From: Marinoscillum pacificum
Lineage (GTDB): Bacteria; Bacteroidota; Bacteroidia; Cytophagales; Cyclobacteriaceae
Assembly (NCBI RefSeq): GCF_024714495.1
Contig: NZ_JAMZMJ010000014.1
Location: 62,001-126,000, forward strand
DNA: 64,000 nt
Direction of reading: 5' to 3'
Shown here in pieces: positions 37,801-46,282 of the stretch. A program made the position numbers and the translations under genes. Under the pieces are notes generated by a model. The model had not been told where the DNA came from. It saw nothing but the letters and a program-made list of their open reading frames with translations, and searched no databases. Each line of letters opens with the position of its first letter. The stretch's first letter is position 1.

Positions 37801-40540
37801 CCGATTTTCATTTGGAGACAGTTTGTACCAGCTACCAGTGATTGAAACCTTTTCTGTTGGATTAACAAGTCTTAGTCAGATAGAGTTGGGACACGATGGA
37901 GTGATTTGGCACGGGTTCATTTCGGGCAATTCAGGTTTTTATCGTTTGGATTTTTCTGACGGATTATCGTCATCACCGGATCTGATTGACTTGGCATCTA
38001 CAGGTTTATCCAACCTTGTAGGTATAGATTTGGTTAATGACACCTTGGGTTTTGCTATTGATAATAGCAGTAAGGCGTTGTACCGGCTAGATTTTGGCAG
38101 TGGCTGTAGTGTGAGTGATCGTTATAGCAGCGCGTATGAGCCAACAGGGGTTAGTTACTCAGAATCAGGGACCTATTATGTGAGTTTAGCTGCTATAGAT
38201 TCTGAAGGCAATGTCTCTTATCACCTGGATACTGTAACGGTATCAGATAATATTGCTCCAGACATAGACTTCACGGGAGATGCCTCTCGTTGCGTAACCA
38301 ATGCAAACACCTTCACATCCATCAACACTTCAGGAGATATAACCAGCTATGCGTGGGATTTCAATGATGACGGCATAATCGACTCCACAGATCCAAACCC
38401 ACAAGTACTATTTGATACAATAGCAGGAACGGGTACTTACAAAGTGAGGTTGGAAGTAGAGAGCAGTGGAGGCTGTGGCAATTTTGTGGAGCAGGAGATT
38501 ACGATCTATCCTGAGCCTCCAGTTCCGAGTTTTGAGTTTACAGCAGAAACGTTCTGCGCTGGAAGTGAAGTGACTCTTTCAATTACAAATGATGTCTCAG
38601 CTTTTGATGGAAATTTGAGTTACTATTGGTCAATTACCAACCTAGAGGATACAATCACCAGTGATGATTTGACCGTTTCTTTTGATTCGGGAGGTGATAA
38701 GGTGATCTCTGTGTATTCTTTCATTCCAGGGTGTGAGTCTTCTATATTCCGAGATACCATCTATATCAACGAGTCTCCTGTAGTTGACTTTCAGGAATCA
38801 CCGACCTGTGATGGAGATATCATGACTTTTACCAGCCTTTCTGAAGGTTCTTCATTCCATTGGGATTTTGGGGATGGATACATCAGCACGGAACAATCAC
38901 CCAATCATTTGTATTCGGCAACAGGAGCATATGAAGTCCAATTGAGTGTTGAAAATGACTTAGGTTGTACAAGTGTCCTCACCAAAGAAGTGGTTGTGTC
39001 AGCTATTCCAGAACCAGAGTTTGAATATGATATTGTTTGCCAGGGATCAGAAACGATTTTAAGGGATGTCTCAGTAGTTAATGGAGCAGATATTGCTCAG
39101 TGGGAGTGGTATGTTGAAGGAAGACAAGTTTCTACACAACAGTCTCCGGAACTTGTTTTTGAATCTGTCGAAGATCAGGTGATTACTTTGACGGTCTATT
39201 CGTCATCTGGTTGTTCTGCAACCTATACTGAATCTTTATCTGTTTTGGCTGAGCCCGATGTTCAGATTTTGGCAGATGTCTCCTGTTATGGTGAGAGTTC
39301 TATTCTGACCGACATGTCTGCCAATCAAGAGGAAATCATTACTCGAATGTGGAGAGTAAATGGTAATTTACTAGATACCAATGAACCTCAACTAGATTAT
39401 TTGTTCGACCAACCGGGGACATATGAGGTTAGCCTGACTATTGATAATGAAAACCTTTGCTCGGCTACAAAGACACAAACAATCAACGTTCTTACTCCTC
39501 CTTCGTTAGGGTTCTCTTCTACCAATTCCTGTGAAAATGAGAATATCATTATTACGGACACGTCATCCGTTTTTGATGATGCTATTGTTTCGAGAAAGTG
39601 GTTTGTAAATGGTGAACAATTTGGTTCGGGAACACAATCCGTAGTGCCAGTAGAAAGTGATGGCGAAATTGAAGTTACTCTCAGAACAACGACAAATAGT
39701 GGCTGTGAAATAACTCAATCTAAATTAGTTTCTGTTGACCCTAAACCTGAAGTAGCATTTAGTCTTAGTAATGACTATGGAGTTCCTCCATTCAGCTTGG
39801 CGACATCCAACCTGACAGAGAACGGAACTGAATATTTTTGGTATATCAATGATGAACTTGTCTCTAGTGCAGCGGAACCAAGTTTATCATTTACTGAAAC
39901 TGGAAGGAATGAAGTAAAATTGGTGACCGTTAATGAGTTTGGATGTGTAGATAGTACATCACAGATCATACGATCGATACAGCCTATTGTTGATTTGAGT
40001 ATCAGAGATTTGCAATTGGTTGGTTCCAATAAAGTTGGGTTCACCTTAGCGAATAACAGTAATATCCCTGTAGACTCCATCGAGTTCCAGATTATTTTGG
40101 AGGATTTGTTTGATCAGCCGGAGGTTGTTGTTCAGCGCATCAATGATGGTGAGGAAAAACAAATTATTCTTTCGACCAGCCTGCCATTGAAATTGGATTA
40201 CTTCTGTATTCGAATGACCACTCCATATAATGTGGAAGATCAAAATACGCTTGATAATGAAGTCTGTATGAACATCAATGAAGATGTGATATTTGAACCG
40301 CCATACCCAAACCCAACAAACTCCACATCAATAATACGAGCTGTTTTGCCAAGATCTGGAGATGTAAGTATTACGATTCTGGACCTTTCAGGGCAAATTC
40401 AGCAGAATCTTCTGTTGGAAAATCAACCTGCTGGATTGACTTCTGTTATAGTGGATATGACTATAATGGACGCTGGAGCCTATTTTATAGTAATTGATTA
40501 TGAAGGAGCTAGTTACAAATCAAGAGTCATAAAGCAATAA
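34847..40540 (+). CDS. Giant secreted PKD / beta-propeller protein with T9SS type A sorting domain
   Basis: About 1897 residues: signal peptide (MWKFFAFVFILVASLPGSGQ), then two tandem modules, each a SYNWDFCSG segment followed by a propeller-like domain (residues about 112-396 and 838-1122) and PKD-type Ig domains with WDFGDG-like cores; around eleven PKD-like domains in all. The last ~75 residues (PYPNPTNSTSIIRAVLPRSG to SYKSRVIKQ) are a type A sorting domain, so the protein is probably exported by T9SS and attached to the surface. It could be an adhesin or glycan-binding protein; that is inference. The two propeller segments are nearly identical in DNA. The ATG at 34847 was chosen; TTG at 34838 would add three residues. 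Confidence 0.88.
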   Translation: MWKFFAFVFILVASLPGSGQCLDSDFGLDESVCLNENILLENATTGATSYNWDFCSGNLWQLPDSESLGVLSGSSLFDLATHHKGVHYGFYTDRTGNRLYRIELASDLSEVSQTTNFGNIGGYLSSPDKVLLYEESGQWYGLVTNDQSSDNLVRLSFGSSLGNDPTAESLGDFGGKLNRPRGIRLEQDGDSLVLLVLNRGDNTLSVVNFGSSITTIPSDESVLKSGAITDASVTLDLSLGKDCDQWYGFSVSAGNGNIHRFSFGDSLYQLPVIETFSVGLTSLSQIELGHDGVIWHGFISGNSGFYRLDFSDGLSSSPDLIDLASTGLSNLVGIDLVNDTLGFAIDNSSKALYRLDFGSGCSVSDRYSSAYEPTGVSYSESGTYYVSLAAIDSEGNRAYHLDTVTVTASLAPDIDFSIDANRCISNSNSFTSINTSNDIDTYSWDFDDDGIEDSDVQNPTYQFASSGTYTVRLEVVSSGGCTNFVEKELTIYEEPPDSSFDYTVTSECTNAEFSFHNNTIETGYDDVLYYQWVIAGDTVDQQDTTYTFTTPGEKIVSLQSFLPGCASAIFRDTLTVVDGPSVGFTYTNNCFGEAIQFTDTTIGSGITSYSWDFGDGTGLVTEQNPMHTYSLTGSYTVSLTVSNGDGCSNASSQSVVVSDASKVSFTTPATLEQNVASVFTGTDLTNSYDSIESWRWSVDGQEESIEQSPALVFTSTGSYTVELTAVSYQGCEETVSAVVSVEEPSCPTSIFSVIDQVCTGESLTVSNSSVNSASYNWDFCSGSMFGSPGATSVSTIGLSFPADLTQVYEGDTFYGFVSGRDNNSLLRLTYRDGLDASPQTTNFGNIGGYLSSPDKVLLYEESGQWYGLVTNDQSSDNLVRLSFGSSLGNDPTAESLGDFGGKLNRPRGIRLEQDGDSLVLLVLNRGDNTLSVVNFGSSITTIPSDESVLKSGAITDASVTLDLSLGKDCDQWYGFSVSAGNGNIHRFSFGDSLYQLPVIETFSVGLTSLSQIELGHDGVIWHGFISGNSGFYRLDFSDGLSSSPDLIDLASTGLSNLVGIDLVNDTLGFAIDNSSKALYRLDFGSGCSVSDRYSSAYEPTGVSYSESGTYYVSLAAIDSEGNVSYHLDTVTVSDNIAPDIDFTGDASRCVTNANTFTSINTSGDITSYAWDFNDDGIIDSTDPNPQVLFDTIAGTGTYKVRLEVESSGGCGNFVEQEITIYPEPPVPSFEFTAETFCAGSEVTLSITNDVSAFDGNLSYYWSITNLEDTITSDDLTVSFDSGGDKVISVYSFIPGCESSIFRDTIYINESPVVDFQESPTCDGDIMTFTSLSEGSSFHWDFGDGYISTEQSPNHLYSATGAYEVQLSVENDLGCTSVLTKEVVVSAIPEPEFEYDIVCQGSETILRDVSVVNGADIAQWEWYVEGRQVSTQQSPELVFESVEDQVITLTVYSSSGCSATYTESLSVLAEPDVQILADVSCYGESSILTDMSANQEEIITRMWRVNGNLLDTNEPQLDYLFDQPGTYEVSLTIDNENLCSATKTQTINVLTPPSLGFSSTNSCENENIIITDTSSVFDDAIVSRKWFVNGEQFGSGTQSVVPVESDGEIEVTLRTTTNSGCEITQSKLVSVDPKPEVAFSLSNDYGVPPFSLATSNLTENGTEYFWYINDELVSSAAEPSLSFTETGRNEVKLVTVNEFGCVDSTSQIIRSIQPIVDLSIRDLQLVGSNKVGFTLANNSNIPVDSIEFQIILEDLFDQPEVVVQRINDGEEKQIILSTSLPLKLDYFCIRMTTPYNVEDQNTLDNEVCMNINEDVIFEPPYPNPTNSTSIIRAVLPRSGDVSITILDLSGQIQQNLLLENQPAGLTSVIVDMTIMDAGAYFIVIDYEGASYKSRVIKQ
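35181..36034 (+). repeat. Direct repeat copy 1 within the giant secreted gene (854 bp)
   Basis: This stretch recurs at 37359-38212, offset 2178 bp (726 codons). The first 751 bp (to 35931) are identical by line-by-line comparison; the remaining part has only three differences (35932, 35950, 35986), all silent. The repeat codes the propeller-like domain. Confidence 0.97.
37359..38212 (+). repeat. Direct repeat copy 2 within the giant secreted gene (854 bp)
   Basis: Second copy of the propeller-coding segment at 35181-36034, with identical first 751 bp and three synonymous differences near the 3' end. Sequence outside the copies diverges at once, so the unit boundaries are sharp. Confidence 0.97.
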
Positions 40541-40616
40541 TTCCGGCTCATTCATAGAATGCTGTATAAATTGAATTAGAATTAATGGAAAGAATCCAAA
40601 TATTTCCAATTATTAT

Positions 40617-40624
40617 TAACTTTG
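40617..40624 (+). promoter_or_regulatory. Bacteroidota-type -7 box upstream of the Lrp gene
   Basis: TAACTTTG matches the TAnnTTTG consensus exactly, 18 bp before the ATG at 40643, predicting a transcript with a leader of about 12 nt. No clear -33 TTG is seen. Confidence 0.55.
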
Positions 40625-40642
40625 CAGCAAATAAAATTTGGA

Positions 40643-41131
40643 ATGAAGGTAAATTCACTACACTTGAAATTAGACGAGATAGATAGGAAGATTTTAGAAA
40701 TTCTTCAATCAAATGCTAAAATCACAAATGCCCAATTATCAAAAGACATTGGACTATCTCCGGCCCCAACCCTTGAGCGTGTGAAGAAACTTGAGAACTC
40801 TGGAATTATCAAGAGTTATCATGCGAAGTTGGATACGGAGAAGATTGGATTAGGTGTACACACATTCGTTCAAGTGACTTTAAAAGGACACAACAAAAAG
40901 AACATAGATCTATTCCTTGCAGAAATTAACCAGGTGCCAGAAGTAATTGAGTGTCACCATATTACTGGTTCTGGAGACTTTATTTTGAAAGTGATCTCTA
41001 AAGACATCACTTCTTATCAGAGATTGATGTTGGAGAAGGTAAGTGAAATTGAAGTAGTAGATAGTCTTCAATCTATGGTAATCCTTTCTACCTTTAAGGA
41101 TAGCAAAGTGATGCCAGTACCAAACTCATGA
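40643..41131 (+). CDS. Lrp/AsnC family transcriptional regulator
   Basis: The 162-residue protein has an N-terminal helix-turn-helix (LDEIDRKILEILQSNAKITN, then SKDIGLSPAPTLERVKKLEN) and a C-terminal RAM ligand-binding domain (VIECHHITGSGDFILKVISK). It probably senses an amino acid. The ATG at 40643 agrees with the promoter box at 40617-40624, which would lie partly inside the longer TTG-started frame (40622). It overlaps the phosphoribosyltransferase gene by 4 nt. Confidence 0.93.
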   Translation: MKVNSLHLKLDEIDRKILEILQSNAKITNAQLSKDIGLSPAPTLERVKKLENSGIIKSYHAKLDTEKIGLGVHTFVQVTLKGHNKKNIDLFLAEINQVPEVIECHHITGSGDFILKVISKDITSYQRLMLEKVSEIEVVDSLQSMVILSTFKDSKVMPVPNS

Positions 41132-41634
41132 TCAAAGAACAAAATTTGATTTTAACAGGACATCAAGTCCAGCAAATAATTCGGCGGATAGCCTTTGAAA
41201 TCTATGAAGACAACTTTGAGGAGAAGCATCTCATCATTGTCGGCGTTCATGACAAAGGCTATCAAATTGCTGATATGTTGGTATCTCAACTGTCTGATAT
41301 TGCTCCGGAGATTACAACCAAGCTTGTAAAACTTCACATCAATAAGGAAAATCCTGTGGCTTCAGAAGTAACATTGGATGTTCCATCTAAGGAGCTGAAG
41401 GGAAAATCAATCGTTCTGGTTGATGATGTCCTTAATTCAGGAAAAACAATGGCTTATGGGTTCAAGGCTATCCTTGACGTTGAGGTGAAAAAACTTCAAA
41501 TGGCTGTTTTGGTGAATAGAAGTCACAAACGTTTTCCTGTATTGGCGAACTACATGGGATACGAGCTTTCTACAACTATCGATGAGCATGTAGAAGTTGT
41601 ACTGGAAGAAGGAAAGGGAGTATTTCTTTATTAA
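41128..41634 (+). CDS. Phosphoribosyltransferase (PyrR/Hpt-like)
   Basis: The 168-residue protein has the PRPP-binding motif KSIVLVDDVLNSGKTMAYG and a PyrR-like VGVHDKGYQIADMLVSQL loop. It could be a PyrR-type regulator/uracil phosphoribosyltransferase or a purine-salvage enzyme; the base specificity cannot be told. It is coupled to the Lrp gene by an ATGA overlap and is convergent with the kinase-like gene, overlapping it by 4 bp. Confidence 0.85.
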   Translation: MIKEQNLILTGHQVQQIIRRIAFEIYEDNFEEKHLIIVGVHDKGYQIADMLVSQLSDIAPEITTKLVKLHINKENPVASEVTLDVPSKELKGKSIVLVDDVLNSGKTMAYGFKAILDVEVKKLQMAVLVNRSHKRFPVLANYMGYELSTTIDEHVEVVLEEGKGVFLY

Positions 41635-42692
41635 CTAGGATTACCAGTTAGGTGATCTTTGTATAGATCTGGTTTCCTGATCAGCATCTCAAGACTTAGA
41701 GAGACTATTTCCCCCATCGAGTCACAAGCTAGAAACTCACGCTCTTCGTAAAAATCAGCTAACTCTTCACCAAGGCGTTTTACGTTCTCATGAGAAGAAA
41801 CTTTGTCCAAACTCATGGTGTGTAACAGGTCATCTACACGTACACGATCCATCTTTATTCTGTTGGCCATAAGCGAGCGTTCTTCTCTTTGGTATTGTCT
41901 TACCGACTCAGGCGTCATGTTTTTGAGTCCTATCTGGATGATCGGATTGTTTTGCTTGAAGTATTGCGGTAGATAAATCGCTCTTCGACCTTCATAAGAC
42001 TGTTGGTCAAAGTCAATGGCTCTTATACGGTAGTCTACTTCTTCAAAATCAGGTGTAATATCAATCACAAAGTTACTAGAGTGCATATCGCCCAGAAGTC
42101 TTACGAAACAACGTTCGTTGAATTTCACAAACTCCTTAGCTAAACGAATTTCGTTGAGATTGGGATCATCTAGATGATTTTTGATAAACTGATCTCCGGG
42201 GATTCCTACGATGTGCTCTTCAATAAGTGTGTCTTTGAAAACCAGGTATTGAAGCTTATTTGGCGACAATAAATGTTCTAACTCTAGACCATAAATTCTC
42301 GAAGCATCCGCATTTTTGATGTAGAAATAGTCAAAGTTGTCATTGATTCGATTCACTACGCGAACTCTGAATGGTTGAGTGTTTCCATAAACACATAAAT
42401 CAACTCGATCAATGAACAGGTGATCCATGACAGACATGTCACCATCAGCCTTCATCAAGGCATAGATTTTTTTCAGCGAACCATAGATGTTTTGCATTTC
42501 ATCCTGAGCAAAAAAGACCGTTTCCCATAGGGTGTCTTTTCCATTACGATCGTAAAGTGGAATCGAATTATCATATCGAAGCAGACTGGTATAGTCTATT
42601 GGTAAATCCGTCTCACGATCGTATTTCTGTAAATAGTTTCTGAGGGGTTCACAGATTTTTACAGGAATCTTTTTTTTGCTGATAATAGCCAT
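41631..42692 (-). CDS. Protein with kinase-like (APH/protein-kinase-type) motifs, function unknown
   Basis: I do not recognise a named family. The 353-residue protein has an arrangement like a protein-kinase or aminoglycoside-kinase fold: FYIKNADASR (Lys126) as possible ATP-binding lysine, FVRLLGDMHSSNFVIDI (Asp202, Asn207) like the catalytic HGDxHxxN loop, and RIRAIDFDQQSYEG (Asp227) in the place of the DFG acid. It lies one base after the glycosyltransferase gene upstream on the same strand, so the two are probably cotranscribed and may act on the same glycan or lipid. Kinase activity is inference. Confidence 0.6.
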   Translation of the reverse strand: MAIISKKKIPVKICEPLRNYLQKYDRETDLPIDYTSLLRYDNSIPLYDRNGKDTLWETVFFAQDEMQNIYGSLKKIYALMKADGDMSVMDHLFIDRVDLCVYGNTQPFRVRVVNRINDNFDYFYIKNADASRIYGLELEHLLSPNKLQYLVFKDTLIEEHIVGIPGDQFIKNHLDDPNLNEIRLAKEFVKFNERCFVRLLGDMHSSNFVIDITPDFEEVDYRIRAIDFDQQSYEGRRAIYLPQYFKQNNPIIQIGLKNMTPESVRQYQREERSLMANRIKMDRVRVDDLLHTMSLDKVSSHENVKRLGEELADFYEEREFLACDSMGEIVSLSLEMLIRKPDLYKDHLTGNPS

Positions 42693-42693
42693 C

Positions 42694-43767
42694 TCAGGTC
42701 AATTCTTTTAGGAAAATGTCCCCTGATTGATCAGCCCAGTTTTGAAATTTAGATTGAATATTCTCATGTCTTGGAATGTACTCTTTCAACAATCCAATAT
42801 CAAAGCGGTCACTAAATATGCCTGCTCCTGCTTTTTTTGCATCTACAGCATTGCAAGCTTGTTCATAATGACCCGCTACAGGCACCATCAATACAGGTTT
42901 ACCAAGATACATAGCTTCACACACAGATTCAAAACCAGCTGTAGTTACATAGCCCTGACAATTGGCCATTTTATCGATGAATTTCTCGTCATTTAGCTGA
43001 TGATAGGTCAGCGAATCATCTACCTGATAGGTTTCTGGTTTGTCACTTTTGTCCCAAAAACAATGCAATGATTGTTCAGGATTGTTTTGATGAAATTGAT
43101 CTACTTCTGTAGCGTAACCAGGATTGACCATGTATACCAGGTAATGATCACCAGAAGTGGGAGTCTTCGATTTTACTTCTTCACGCAATAGAGGTGGGAC
43201 CACTACGAGTTTTTTGCGATGGTCATAATCGAAATGCTGAAAGGAAAGAGCAAGAATTTTATCAGCGCCCAGACTAGCTATGCGATTACCCATTTGGAGT
43301 GAAATCTTATCCAATTGCCGTTTTGGAGGAAACTCAAATTCAGGATGTGCAATCAAAAACTGATGTGCAATACAAACGAATTTGGCTTTTGGTCGTCTCG
43401 AAAAATTGTATAGCCCACCAAGAAAATCATAAAAATTGATGATCACATCAGGTTGATCTTCTTTCACAATTTCGTCTATTCGATTGATGGATTTGATGTA
43501 TTTCTGGCTTTTCAGCAATGAATAGACGATCGTACGAAAAGGCTTGACAGATTTTTGATTCTTATCCGTGACAAAGTTTGGACTATCAAGGTGTTCTAAT
43601 TCACATCCAATTTTGTCAATGAAAAACTGAGGGATATTTCTGCGTTTACTTTTACCCACAATGACGCGGGTGATCTCATGATTTTGAGAGCGTAGTATTT
43701 TGGCAAGAGCCAACGCTTGTGTCATGTGCCCACGACCTTCACCCTGAATAAGAAATAGATATTTCAA
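42694..43767 (-). CDS. Glycosyltransferase family protein (GT-B, MGT/UDPGT-like)
   Basis: The 357-residue protein starts KYLFLIQGEGRGHMTQALAL, the typical start of MurG/MGT-like GT-B enzymes, and ends with the nucleotide-sugar motif GYVTTAGFESVCEAMYLGKP and PVAGHYEQACNAVDAKKAGA. The start is TTG at 43767; no ATG precedes the GRGH motif. Its close pairing with the kinase-like gene suggests a two-step modification of a lipid or glycan. Confidence 0.85.
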   Translation of the reverse strand: MKYLFLIQGEGRGHMTQALALAKILRSQNHEITRVIVGKSKRRNIPQFFIDKIGCELEHLDSPNFVTDKNQKSVKPFRTIVYSLLKSQKYIKSINRIDEIVKEDQPDVIINFYDFLGGLYNFSRRPKAKFVCIAHQFLIAHPEFEFPPKRQLDKISLQMGNRIASLGADKILALSFQHFDYDHRKKLVVVPPLLREEVKSKTPTSGDHYLVYMVNPGYATEVDQFHQNNPEQSLHCFWDKSDKPETYQVDDSLTYHQLNDEKFIDKMANCQGYVTTAGFESVCEAMYLGKPVLMVPVAGHYEQACNAVDAKKAGAGIFSDRFDIGLLKEYIPRHENIQSKFQNWADQSGDIFLKELT

Positions 43768-43803
43768 GACTTTTCGTTTGAGAGGAAAGTTAGTTGATTG
43801 TAT

Positions 43804-44472
43804 TTATTTCTTAAATAAGCGAGATACACTTTCCCTGTAAGCATAACCTACCGGTAACATCTGATCATTCACCTTAAGGCGGTTCCCTTCTAAATATTCA
43901 ATATGGTCTAGGCAAACAATGTACGATTTGTGGATTCTTAGAAAGTTGGAGGGAAGACTGCTTGCCAGTGACTTCAAGGTGTCTGTTGCCAAATATGGTT
44001 TTTCGTGAGTGTGATATTTTACATAATCACCAAGAGATTCGATAAACAGAATGGACGACAGCTTTACTCGGTAAGACTTTTTGTCTTCTTTGATAATAAT
44101 GATGTCATCAATATCCGATTCGAGTTGTGTTTTTAGTTTGTTCACAGCAGCAAGAAAACGCTCATAACCAAAGGGTTTTAGTAGATAATCTACAGCTTCC
44201 AATTCAAACCCCTCTACCGCAAATTCAGAATAAGCAGTGGTGAAAATGACTTTGGGTTTGTGAATTAAGGATTTGTAAAAGTTGATTCCAGAAATGTCAG
44301 GCAGCTTGATGTCTAAAAAGATCAAGTCTGGTTTATTAGAGTTGATTTGTTGCCGAGCTTCTTCAGCATCCTCGGCAGACCCAAGTAACTGTAATCCATC
44401 AGTCGATTGGATATACCTGGTTAGTAAATCTCTTGCCAAAGGCTCATCCTCTATTATGATGCATTTAATCAT
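43804..44472 (-). CDS. LytTR family response regulator
   Basis: The 222-residue protein has a receiver domain (KCIIIEDEPLARDLL, phospho-acceptor Asp54 in LIFLDIKLPDISG, VIFTTAYSEFAVEGF and DYLLKPF) and a C-terminal LytTR DNA-binding domain (ILFIESLGDYVKYHTHEKPY and FLRIHKSYIVCLDHIEYLEG). It is the cognate regulator of the LytS-like kinase with which it overlaps by 4 nt. Such pairs in Bacteroidota control envelope or metabolic genes; targets are not evident. Confidence 0.95.
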   Translation of the reverse strand: MIKCIIIEDEPLARDLLTRYIQSTDGLQLLGSAEDAEEARQQINSNKPDLIFLDIKLPDISGINFYKSLIHKPKVIFTTAYSEFAVEGFELEAVDYLLKPFGYERFLAAVNKLKTQLESDIDDIIIIKEDKKSYRVKLSSILFIESLGDYVKYHTHEKPYLATDTLKSLASSLPSNFLRIHKSYIVCLDHIEYLEGNRLKVNDQMLPVGYAYRESVSRLFKK

Positions 44473-45476
44473 GTCAAGTCGATTTTAACTGTTGCAATAA
44501 ATTCTCCTTCCATGCTAGAAGTGGTTAGGTTTCCCTTCTCCTCATAATAGAGCTCCAGTAATTTTTGGATACTCTGAAGTCCAATACCAGATCTTGGATC
44601 TGTATTTTTTACAATAAATGAGTTCTTACATTCAAATACTATGGTGTCGGAAGAGTAACTACATGATATTTCTATGAAGGAATCTTCTTTGGTCAGATTT
44701 CCATGTTTGAATGCGTTTTCTACAATTGGGAGTAGCATCATCGGAACAATTTTGGGAGATCCTTCACTTGAAAAGTTCACAAGAATATTTCTGTCAGGTT
44801 TGAATCGGATCAACTGAATATCAATGTATTTTTTGATTATCTCCAATTCCTGTTGGAGGTCAACTAACTCTGTAGATACTTCATATAAACTGTATCTCAA
44901 CAAATCGGATAATTTCAGTATAGCTTCTGGCGCTCTGGGATCATTCTGAATAGACAGAGAATAGATTCCGTTTAAGCCGTTGAAAAGGAAGTGTGGGTTG
45001 AGTTGATTCTTCAATAAGTTGAGTTCCAAATTGATTTTGTCCTTTTCTAGCAAATTCACTTTGAACCACGATTTAGAGAAATGTAATAGGATTGCTAAAA
45101 TATTGTAGACACTGAAAATGACAATTAGAATCGAGTTTTCGGTAAATGATACGATGTAATAGGAGGTAAGTAATGCAGGGACTAAATAGTTAAATACAAG
45201 AAAGTGAAGCAACCATCCAACTCCTACATTCAGAGATACTGCAATTGTGAAAAGTAGATATTTTTCTTTCTCAAAAAGTGATGGAATGATTATTCGCAGG
45301 AGCAAATAGATCATTGGAAAGATGCATAGATGAAAGCACAGAGAGTAGATGACATCTGTAAATGAGAGCTCTCCGGAAATGGCAAAATAAAAGGTGATAA
45401 ATGCGATGGACAGCATCCAGAAGGCCAGATGCTGTAACCATGTCAGGGATACTATTTTGATCAACTTTGATTTCAT
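44469..45476 (-). CDS. LytS-like sensor histidine kinase
   Basis: The 335-residue protein has four predicted membrane helices (about residues 12-135) and then the His_kinase domain LKNQLNPHFLFNGLNGIYSL with His162, followed by an HATPase part with PMMLLPIVENAFKHGN and SGIGLQSIQKLL. There is no large periplasmic sensor, so it may sense membrane state or a partner. It overlaps both neighbours by 4 nt, forming a lipoprotein-kinase-regulator operon. Confidence 0.93.
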   Translation of the reverse strand: MKSKLIKIVSLTWLQHLAFWMLSIAFITFYFAISGELSFTDVIYSLCFHLCIFPMIYLLLRIIIPSLFEKEKYLLFTIAVSLNVGVGWLLHFLVFNYLVPALLTSYYIVSFTENSILIVIFSVYNILAILLHFSKSWFKVNLLEKDKINLELNLLKNQLNPHFLFNGLNGIYSLSIQNDPRAPEAILKLSDLLRYSLYEVSTELVDLQQELEIIKKYIDIQLIRFKPDRNILVNFSSEGSPKIVPMMLLPIVENAFKHGNLTKEDSFIEISCSYSSDTIVFECKNSFIVKNTDPRSGIGLQSIQKLLELYYEEKGNLTTSSMEGEFIATVKIDLT

Positions 45477-46168
45477 GACCCTACTCGCACGTAGTAATCT
45501 GGCTTTTCAAAAACTGTCTCATCTTTAGAATAGGAGATCAGGAATTTCTGAATTTCTTCAGGTTGAGCAGTGATCATAATGGCTCCATTCACTTTTTCAT
45601 GTCTTAGGCGAATTCTATTGCTATCAAAAAGATCTTTCAGTTTATCCAAATCAAATTGAGTGAGTGATAGGTTATTGTTATCCAATTGTAGTTTTAGAAA
45701 AGTGTGAACGGGAAATAGGTTATGACTCATGTATTCATCATCATATTCCTCGGCAGGATACATATCTATAAAATGTTCTGACCCGATCTTAGCAATTTTG
45801 GATTTGAAACTAAGTGTGTCATTGTTTTCTATAATTTGAAACAAGTGACCTTTTTCGGTAAATGCAGCCAATTCAGGTTCTACTTCCTTTTGAAGTTCTT
45901 TTTGCCAATATGCTGCCACTTTTTCCGTGTCTCGGATGGTGTCTCCCTCTACTACGATAAACTCATCTTCTCCAGGCTCCACAGTTATTGTAAGGTTGGC
46001 ATCCAAAGGGATTACATTGATTAGATCACCCTCTTTATTCTTCCATTGACCTTCTAAGCCTTTCAGGTAAACCAAAGAATCTTTAGTATAAATAGGGAAC
46101 AGTGAATACACGCAGGAGCTCATGCAGATTGCTAGCGCCAGCAGAAGTAAGTAATTGGTTTTTTTCAT
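45473..46168 (-). CDS. Lipoprotein of unknown function encoded with a two-component system
   Basis: The 231-residue protein has a lipoprotein signal (MKKTNYLLLLALAICMSSC with Cys19 as lipid anchor) and an otherwise soluble sequence with no family I recognise; GLEGQWKNKEGDLINVIPLD follows the anchor. It is the first gene of the operon with LytS and LytTR genes (4-nt overlap), so it may be a sensor partner or a reporter of envelope condition. That role is inference. Confidence 0.8.
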   Translation of the reverse strand: MKKTNYLLLLALAICMSSCVYSLFPIYTKDSLVYLKGLEGQWKNKEGDLINVIPLDANLTITVEPGEDEFIVVEGDTIRDTEKVAAYWQKELQKEVEPELAAFTEKGHLFQIIENNDTLSFKSKIAKIGSEHFIDMYPAEEYDDEYMSHNLFPVHTFLKLQLDNNNLSLTQFDLDKLKDLFDSNRIRLRHEKVNGAIMITAQPEEIQKFLISYSKDETVFEKPDYYVRVGS

Positions 46169-46282
46169 TTCAATTAGTTTTTGATTGTTGATTCAAAACT
46201 GTTTGAATTGGTCTAACCAAAATAATTTAATCTTTCATCAAATAAGATTTTCGGATGAACGAATGATTATTGGGGATATCAC

